NCBI GenBank assembly: GCA_964398055.1
Contig: CAYNLK010000086.1
Location: forward strand, 1-18,137
Reading direction: 5' to 3'
Source: CAYNLK01 sp964398055
GTDB taxonomy: Bacteria; Chloroflexota; Anaerolineae; 4572-78; J111
Length of the DNA: 18,137 nucleotides
Numbering within the stretch: position 1 is the stretch's first letter; each line of letters starts with the position of its first letter. The position numbers and the translations under genes are program-made. Under the pieces are notes generated by a model, which made no database searches, was not told where the DNA came from, and saw nothing but the letters and a program-made list of their open reading frames with translations. This document shows, in pieces, positions 14,601-18,137 of this stretch.

Positions 14601-16228
14601 TCCTCGAAGATGGTTCTAATGACGTTGTCGCTGAGGCTGCCGGGCTTGTCCGGATCATAGGTATAGCGAACAAAGGTTTCGGTGACTGGATCGAATTTGT
14701 TGAGGCCGCCGCCCCAGGTGCCGACCCAAAGCGTCCCCTGGCTATCTTTATATAGCGACCAAACGTCGTCATCGCTGAGGCTGGTCAGGTCGTTGGGATT
14801 ATGACGGTAGGCCGTGAAAGTTTCGGTGGCCGGGTCAAATTTATTTAGCCCACCCTCGTCTGTGCCCACCCATAACCCGCCGGCCCGATCCTCGATGACG
14901 ACCGGGATGAAGTCGTTACTGAGACTGGTGGGGTCGGCTGGGTCGTGGTGGAAGTAAGTAGAGACGCCGCGGGCGCGATCAATTCTGTTCAAACCGTTGC
15001 TGGTGCCAACCCATAGGCTGCCGGCCTGGTCTTCAATAATCGACCAGACCATATTACTGCTGAGGGCCGCGGGGTTATTAGGGGTATTGGTGAAATGGGT
15101 AAAGGCTTCGATCAGCCGGTTGAACTTGTTCAGCCCGCCGCCGTTGGTACCGATCCAGAGCACACCGGCCCGGTCTTCAAAAATCGAGAGAATATGATTG
15201 GCGCTGAGACTGTGCGGATTGGCCGGATCGTGGTAGTAACGGATAAAACTGTCTGTGGCCGGGTCGAAGCGGTTGAGGCCGTCCCGGCTGCCCAGCCAGA
15301 GTTGGCCGATTTTATCTTCATAAATATAGCGAATATTATCGTCGCTCAGGCTGGCGGGATCATTCAGGTCGTTTTGGTAAACGGTGAAAGTCTCGCTGGC
15401 CGGATCGAACATGTTCAGGCCGCCGCCCTCGGTGCTGACCCACAGCCGGCCGCTCTGATCCTGCTGGATGGCGCTGAGGTCATCGTGGCTCAGGCTGTTT
15501 GGCTCACCCGGCTTATGTCGATAAACCGTGAAGATTTCATTGGCCGGATCGAATTTATTCAAGCCGCCGCCCTCGGTGGCCAGCCACAGCATCCCCTCCT
15601 GGTCCTCAAAAATAGCCCGAACCGTGTTGTGGCTCAAACTGTGCTCACCGGCGGGATTATGCCGGAAATGGCGAAAAATGCCGCTGGCAAGATCGAACTT
15701 GTTCAAGCCGCCGTCGGTGCCGATCCAAAGGACGCCGGCGCTATCTTCAAAGATCGCTCGAACGGTATTGTTACTCAGACTCCGCGGGTCATTGGGATCA
15801 TATTGGTAGCGGCTGAAAGTCTCGCTGGCCGGGTCGAATAGATTGAGGCCGCCGTTGGTGCCGACCCACAGGCGACCGTTGGCGTCCTGGTAGAGCGCCC
15901 GCACAAAGTTATCGGAAATAGTGGTGGGGTCTTCGGGGTCGTTCTTGTAGACGGTAAAGGTATAACCGTCGTACTTGTTAAGCCCATCCTGGGTACCAAA
16001 CCACATAAAACCCTGGCGGTCTTGCAGAATGGCGAAGATGGTGCTTTGGGAGAGGCCGTCCTCGATGGACAGCCGGTCGAAGCGGAGGTTGCCTTCCTGC
16101 GCTTGCAGGTCCGGCGGCACGATGAAGGTGAGTAGTCCCATCGACAAGATGAGGAACAGGACGCGGCGGAGGCTGGCCCACCAACGTAAAGGGCCGCTGT
16201 ATTGGCTCATTAACGGGGTAGCTTTCAT
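11636..16228 (-). CDS. giant hybrid sensor: propeller - histidine kinase - receiver - SpoIIE/RsbU phosphatase
   Basis: The 1530 residues make a one-piece signalling chain. An N-terminal signal peptide or anchor (about 18-44) leads to 14 Reg_prop repeats (about 56-700, enough for two seven-bladed propellers), a Y_Y_Y domain (about 735-817) and a TM helix (822-842). These are followed by a coiled coil, HisKA with His885 (SHELRTP), and HATPase_c with NAIKFTE, DTGIGIP and GGTGLGLS. A receiver with Asp1206 (LLDVMMP) and Lys in AKPF follows, then a second coil and a PPM-type SpoIIE phosphatase (about 1310-1530). The phosphatase metal residues Asp1328 (GGDLYDF), Asp1346 (ADVSGHG) and Asp1519 (DDDLTL) are present. 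The likely path is outside ligand to His to Asp to phosphatase, which would dephosphorylate an anti-sigma-factor antagonist. No such partner is in the window. The ribosome binding site is weak (CGGA); Met7 is an alternative start. Confidence 0.93.
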   Translation of the reverse strand: MKATPLMSQYSGPLRWWASLRRVLFLILSMGLLTFIVPPDLQAQEGNLRFDRLSIEDGLSQSTIFAILQDRQGFMWFGTQDGLNKYDGYTFTVYKNDPEDPTTISDNFVRALYQDANGRLWVGTNGGLNLFDPASETFSRYQYDPNDPRSLSNNTVRAIFEDSAGVLWIGTDGGLNKFDLASGIFRHFRHNPAGEHSLSHNTVRAIFEDQEGMLWLATEGGGLNKFDPANEIFTVYRHKPGEPNSLSHDDLSAIQQDQSGRLWVSTEGGGLNMFDPASETFTVYQNDLNDPASLSDDNIRYIYEDKIGQLWLGSRDGLNRFDPATDSFIRYYHDPANPHSLSANHILSIFEDRAGVLWIGTNGGGLNKFNRLIEAFTHFTNTPNNPAALSSNMVWSIIEDQAGSLWVGTSNGLNRIDRARGVSTYFHHDPADPTSLSNDFIPVVIEDRAGGLWVGTDEGGLNKFDPATETFTAYRHNPNDLTSLSDDDVWSLYKDSQGTLWVGTWGGGLNKFDPVTETFVRYTYDPDKPGSLSDNVIRTIFEDHSGVLWLGTNGGGLNKFDRTAETFTVYTHDPQKLTSLSGNVVRTIYEDRNGVLWLGVDGGGLNKFDRGTETFVHYREKDGLVNDTIYGILEDEQGYLWLSTNNGLSRFDPRTKTFKNYNVSDGLQSNEFNQGAYHKSRRTGELFFGGINGFNAFFPAQIQDNPYPPPVVLTAFQIFNQPVRLDRPLYEVTDIRLSYQDTVVSFEFAALDYTAPEENRYAYKLEGVDKDWVEAGQRRFATYTHLDGGEYTLRLKGSNNDGLWNEEGVAIKLTVTPPPWQTWWAYVLYALAAGAVVAGYARYRTAAQAHELARQRRELEQERLVADQLRRVDRLKDEFLANTSHELRTPLNGIIGLAESLIDGAAGRLPAKATADLAMIVSSGRRLANLVNDILDFSQLKHKQLELHLKPIHMQGLTEVVLNLCQPLVGQKPVQLVNRLSPELPPVMADENRVQQIMVNLVGNAIKFTEQGQVEVLAEVIANQAGNPGEIGVTDQLAITVADTGIGIPADSLERIFESFEQADGSAAREYGGTGLGLSITRQLVEMHGGAIQVESSPGQGARFTFTLPLAQGQPLTSQEMAATVAPKVIGPLTSPIDTQPLEPALPRLAGPNGTTILVVDDEPVNQHVLANYLGLKNYTIVQAMNGIEALKLIESKLTPDLVLLDVMMPRMSGFDVCRTLREKYSAIELPILILTAKNRPDDLVAGLEAGANDYIAKPFDKRELLARVDTLLRLKEAVGAHDQLVALEQELNVARHIQESILPPQIPSLPGLDMQVRYRPMNRVGGDLYDFYEIDDRRLGVFVADVSGHGVPAALIAAMAKVAFAMQKPIARSASMVLSNMNETLTDKIGRQLLTVSYVYFDLERRKLFHANAGHWPLLVWQKRTQTLRQLKPDGVIMGWLTGIDYPSLEIDLSPGDRILLYTDAILETRNKADELFGEERFHRLIRQKQELAAAEFADFLVKHLIAWSEQDNGLDDDLTLIVIDILGG
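14129..16063 (-). repeat. 14 coded Reg_prop beta-propeller repeats within the sensor gene
   Basis: Thirteen units share the pattern SxNxVRxIxEDxxGxLWxGT-x-GGLNKFDP, with the Trp at residues 76, 121, 168, 215, 263, 311, 358, 406, 453, 501, 549, 597 and 641. A fourteenth, degenerate unit has Phe at 687. Spacing is 44-48 residues (about 141 bp at DNA level). The middle units are very similar to each other in DNA, which suggests recent duplication or gene conversion. Confidence 0.8.
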
Positions 16229-16264
16229 TGTTATTTTCCGCAGCTATCGACCCGTTGACTTTAC

Positions 16265-16274
16265 CACAATTGTG
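16265..16274. promoter_or_regulatory. palindrome CACAATTGTG upstream of the sensor gene
   Basis: A perfect 10-bp palindrome lies about 40 bp before the sensor start codon and is flanked by two direct copies of TTTACCA (16260-16266 and 16279-16285). This looks like an operator, but no good -35/-10 pair was found. The rest of 16229-16394 shows only an isolated TATAAT at 16344-16349 on the + strand with no -35 and no gene behind it. Confidence 0.3.
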
Positions 16275-16394
16275 TAGATTTACCAAAACATCGAGGGAGG
16301 GGACGAGTGGGGAGTCCATGCAGACGGCGGCGGTAGGATAGGTGTATAATCTGCCGGTGACTCTAAATTGAGGCGAGGTAGTTGAGCTAAAAAC

Positions 16395-16817
16395 TTAGGT
16401 TGTTTTGTATGGCAAGGCTTCGAGCGAGACCTGACTGGCAATTGCTTCAAATTCCGGATCTTTGTTGAGGAGAATACTGTTCTGTTGTATGGCCAAGGCG
16501 GCGATGATCGCATCGGCCAGTGAGAGACGGTAGTTCGCTTTTAGACGGGCTGCCGCCAGTAGAGTTGGTTCATCCATCTCCCACAGAATGGTTGCTGGTA
16601 ATTGTTTCATAAGCGCATAGCGACGTTCGGCCTCAGCCTCGCCCTGTTCTTGCTGGATGATGTAGGTCGCTTCGAGTAGCACTAGCCAGGGCAACCAGAC
16701 CTGGCCCTGGGTCAAAACCTGTTCCACCCGCTCTGCGCCTGGCTCATCTTCGATTAGGGTTAGAAGGGCCGATGTATCGAGTAGAAAGCGGTCATCGTTC
16801 ACGGTCACGGTCCTCAC
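16395..16817 (-). CDS. vapC: PIN-domain ribonuclease toxin, VapC family
   Basis: VapC toxins are Mg2+-dependent RNases (often cutting tRNA or rRNA) held inactive by their antitoxin. The 140 residues are the usual length. The PIN acidic residues are visible: Asp14 (LLDTSAL), Glu49 (VLLEATY), Asp102 (SLADAII) and Asp120 (LLNKDPEF). The reading frame opens with GTG at 16815-16817. Two more in-frame GTG codons (ends at 16808 and 16802) are equally possible, and the last would give MNDDRFLLDTS with GAGG 9 nt upstream. With the longest start it overlaps the antitoxin gene by 26 bp, so translation is probably coupled. No terminator was identified after it. Confidence 0.87.
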   Translation of the reverse strand: MRTVTVNDDRFLLDTSALLTLIEDEPGAERVEQVLTQGQVWLPWLVLLEATYIIQQEQGEAEAERRYALMKQLPATILWEMDEPTLLAAARLKANYRLSLADAIIAALAIQQNSILLNKDPEFEAIASQVSLEALPYKTT

Positions 16818-17022
16818 GGCGAGCCGTTAGCAGCCGTTCCACCAGCCGTTCGCCGCGGCCGCGGCCGCGCAAGGCGCGGATCGAGTCGCTGGGCACAGGA
16901 ATCACTTTGATCGTCTGCCCATCATCCAGCCAGACCAGATAATCGCCGGGCTGGATGTGATATTTTTTGCGGATTTGGGCCGGAATGACTGTTTGACCGC
17001 GTTTGGTGATAGCGGTTTGCAT
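16792..17022 (-). CDS. vapB: AbrB/MazE-type antitoxin of the vapBC pair
   Basis: The protein has 76 residues with an N-terminal SpoVT/AbrB swapped-hairpin DNA-binding domain: AITKRGQTVIPAQIRKKY then GDYLVWLDDGQTIKVIPV (residues about 3-46). An Arg-rich C-terminal tail probably wraps the toxin. The start at 17022 is chosen because AGAGG lies about 7 nt upstream and the AbrB motif then begins at once. An in-frame start at 17076 would add 18 residues over the promoter. It precedes and overlaps vapC, the normal antitoxin-first order. Such antitoxins normally repress their own promoter, alone and with the toxin. Confidence 0.87.
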   Translation of the reverse strand: MQTAITKRGQTVIPAQIRKKYHIQPGDYLVWLDDGQTIKVIPVPSDSIRALRGRGRGERLVERLLTARREDRDRER

Positions 17023-17042
17023 AATTTTGCCTCTTGTTTGGG

Positions 17043-17071
17043 ATTTTACAAGACGATTACTGAAAATGCAA
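17043..17071 (-). promoter_or_regulatory. possible promoter of vapBC
   Basis: On the - strand TTGCAT (17066-17071) and TAAAAT (17043-17048, 5/6) are 17 bp apart and would start transcription about 14 nt before the vapB ATG. The -35 is weak; a nearby TTGACT is 22 bp from the -10. Confidence 0.35.
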
Positions 17072-17108
17072 GTCAATCAGATAAAACCGCGCCAAGCAAG
17101 TCGCCTCA

Positions 17109-17126
17109 ATAAGGAGATAGCCTTAT
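17109..17126. other. short hairpin between ykgJ-like gene and vapB
   Basis: ATAAGG (17109-17114) and CCTTAT (17121-17126) form a 6-bp stem with a 6-nt loop. No T-run follows on either strand. It may be a weak end signal of the cysteine-cluster gene or a binding site upstream of vapBC. Confidence 0.25.
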
Positions 17127-17154
17127 GGGTTGAACCGGAACAGGCTGGGAGACC

Positions 17155-17859
17155 TCATGCCGCCAAGCGCGCCACTACCGGCGGCGCGGCGGCAGGGCCA
17201 AAGAGGATTTCACCGGCCAGCCAGCGTCGGGTGACTTGGGGCGTGTTAAGGGCAATGTCCAGCGCGGCGATCAACTCCACCTCGTGATTCTCCAGATTCT
17301 GGTCGGCCAGGGCCATCCGTAAGCCCCGGATCAGGCTGGCAAATAATTGCATCGCCGCAGGGTTGGGAGCGGGCAGGCCATTTGGTCGCTGGCAGCGATG
17401 GACATCCGTGGAATGCCAGGCCCGGCAGACCAGGGGCCGGACTTCATAGACCGAGCAGAGATTACCGGCCAGCAGGGGACAGGGGATGAGCGGCGCGACC
17501 GGCCGGAAGCGACTCTGGCGGCGTTTTTGTTCCATCACGGCGTTGATCTGCCGGCGCAGCTCAGCCAGTTCGGCCTCGGTTAACTTCTGGCGCAAATGTT
17601 CGGCTATGACCAGCACTTCCGGGATGGTCGTCAGCACCGCCAGGCGATGGCAGCACCAGGCGCAGCCAGGCCGGCAGGCCAGCGACATCGGCTCAAAGAT
17701 GGGGGCAAGCAACTCGCTTAATCGACGTCTGGCATCTGCCGCCAACTCGACGACCTGACTGATGCTGTTGGCGCCGGCAAGTATCTGGTTGGCGGCGCGC
17801 CGTTCAGCCAGCGAGATCGACGCCAGCCTGTCCGGCGGCTGGATCGATACCCTCGACAT
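17155..17859 (-). CDS. YkgJ-family cysteine cluster protein
   Basis: The function is unknown in general; the family carries a conserved set of cysteines thought to bind zinc or an iron-sulfur cluster. The protein has 234 residues. The cysteines are Cys62-x3-Cys66-x2-Cys69-Cys70, then Cys127, Cys135 (NLCSVYEVRP), Cys145 (VCRAW) and Cys156. The motif CSVYEVRPLVCRAWHS is diagnostic. About 60 residues before the cluster and 75 after it are mostly helical. A fallback ribosome binding site AGGAG is 12 nt upstream of the ATG at 17857-17859, which is long, and no other start fits better. An extended -10 promoter lies about 160 bp upstream. Codon use and GC match its neighbours. Confidence 0.85.
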   Translation of the reverse strand: MSRVSIQPPDRLASISLAERRAANQILAGANSISQVVELAADARRRLSELLAPIFEPMSLACRPGCAWCCHRLAVLTTIPEVLVIAEHLRQKLTEAELAELRRQINAVMEQKRRQSRFRPVAPLIPCPLLAGNLCSVYEVRPLVCRAWHSTDVHRCQRPNGLPAPNPAAMQLFASLIRGLRMALADQNLENHEVELIAALDIALNTPQVTRRWLAGEILFGPAAAPPVVARLAA

Positions 17860-18020
17860 AGGACTATCTGCTCCTGCAACTTAGATTTAATGGATAGTTT
17901 TGTGAAAGTGAGGTGGTTCAGATGGCGCGGTGGCAGAAAAAAGAAGAAGAGGATGGGGTAGTCTCTAACCCGACAGGATTACCGGTTTGAAAAGGGGAAA
18001 TCTAAGCAGTAGTTAACCCT

Positions 18021-18029
18021 ATTATACCA
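18021..18029 (-). promoter_or_regulatory. extended -10 promoter upstream of the ykgJ-like gene
   Basis: On the - strand TGGTATAAT is a perfect -10 with the TGn extension; no -35 is visible. The leader would be about 150 nt and contains a pyrimidine-rich run (complement of 17937-17952). The remainder of the 278-bp gap 17860-18137 holds only the purine tract and the repeat at 18050-18075. Confidence 0.45.
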
Positions 18030-18049
18030 CAAAAAGGCAAGAAGTTTAC

Positions 18050-18075
18050 CGCAAAGAACGCAGAGAGCGCAAAGA
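18050..18075. repeat. degenerate CGCAAAG / AACGCAG heptad words
   Basis: CGCAAAG, AACGCAG, AGAGCGC and AAAG follow in 7-bp steps, with CGCAAAG present again at 18068-18074. It is short and imperfect, but it is of the same kind as the other intergenic heptad words in the window. Confidence 0.35.
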
Positions 18076-18137
18076 TTTTAAAATTTATTACCCGGGTTTG
18101 ATGAATATTTGCTGGGCTACCGGGATCGCCGCGCTGT

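Noticed and set aside
12887..14755. A 622-codon open frame on the + strand opposite the sensor kinase
   Set aside because: It is antisense to well-recognised kinase and propeller sequence, has no ribosome binding site, and owes its length to GC-rich codons and the tandem repeats.
17900..17960. Purine-rich run (GAAAAAAGAAGAAGAGG) as part of a polypurine element or origin
   Set aside because: It is a single short tract with no iterated DnaA boxes, no replication gene and no flanking repeats.
1..18137. CRISPR array, tRNA, rRNA or prophage/integrase features
   Set aside because: No regularly spaced direct repeats of CRISPR size, no cloverleaf and no recombinase gene were seen on either strand.

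Overview
The window looks like a piece of a Chloroflexota (probably Anaerolineae-like) chromosome. This is inferred from gene content, not from a marker gene. The pointers are an archaeal-type phosphoglycerate mutase, an orphan CooC-type ATPase, a transmembrane PP2C with an NBR1-like Ig domain on a Pro/Thr-rich linker, a very large beta-propeller sensor kinase, and a CoaBC lacking the usual decarboxylase Asn and Cys. Genes are GC-rich and intergenic stretches AT-rich. I see no rRNA, tRNA, CRISPR array or complete insertion sequence.

Layout. Positions 1-1083 (+ strand) hold a promoter, a long leader with a terminator-like hairpin, and a small membrane/coiled-coil protein that ends at a clear terminator. 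Every other gene is on the - strand. The 1153-4213 block is pyrG followed by coaBC (CTP, then a CTP-using CoA step), read from a strong promoter through a terminator-like leader hairpin. The 4236-5748 block has an SDR oxidoreductase and a NUDIX hydrolase separated by heptanucleotide repeats. At 5771-5971 lies a 201-bp element built of two diverged inverted arms with covarying hairpins. apgM (6060-7289) has its own terminator. An XRE-cupin regulator (7569-8177) and a CooC-like ATPase (8433-9221) each have a recognisable sigma70-type promoter.

The 9297-16228 block is the most distinctive part. One gene encodes a 1530-residue receptor: signal peptide, 14 propeller repeats, Y_Y_Y domain, TM segment, histidine kinase, receiver and SpoIIE/RsbU-type phosphatase. 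The next encodes a 751-residue transmembrane PP2C with an extracytoplasmic FW/NBR1-Ig domain and one expected metal-binding Asp replaced by Gly. Together they look like a membrane sensing module with two PPM-fold phosphatase outputs. The window ends with a vapBC toxin-antitoxin pair, a YkgJ-type cysteine-cluster protein and its upstream region.

The items most worth a second look are the covarying inverted-hairpin element (5771-5971), the coupled phosphatase receptors (9297-16228), the pyrG leader hairpin (4091-4122) and the set of unrelated heptanucleotide repeat words in intergenic DNA.
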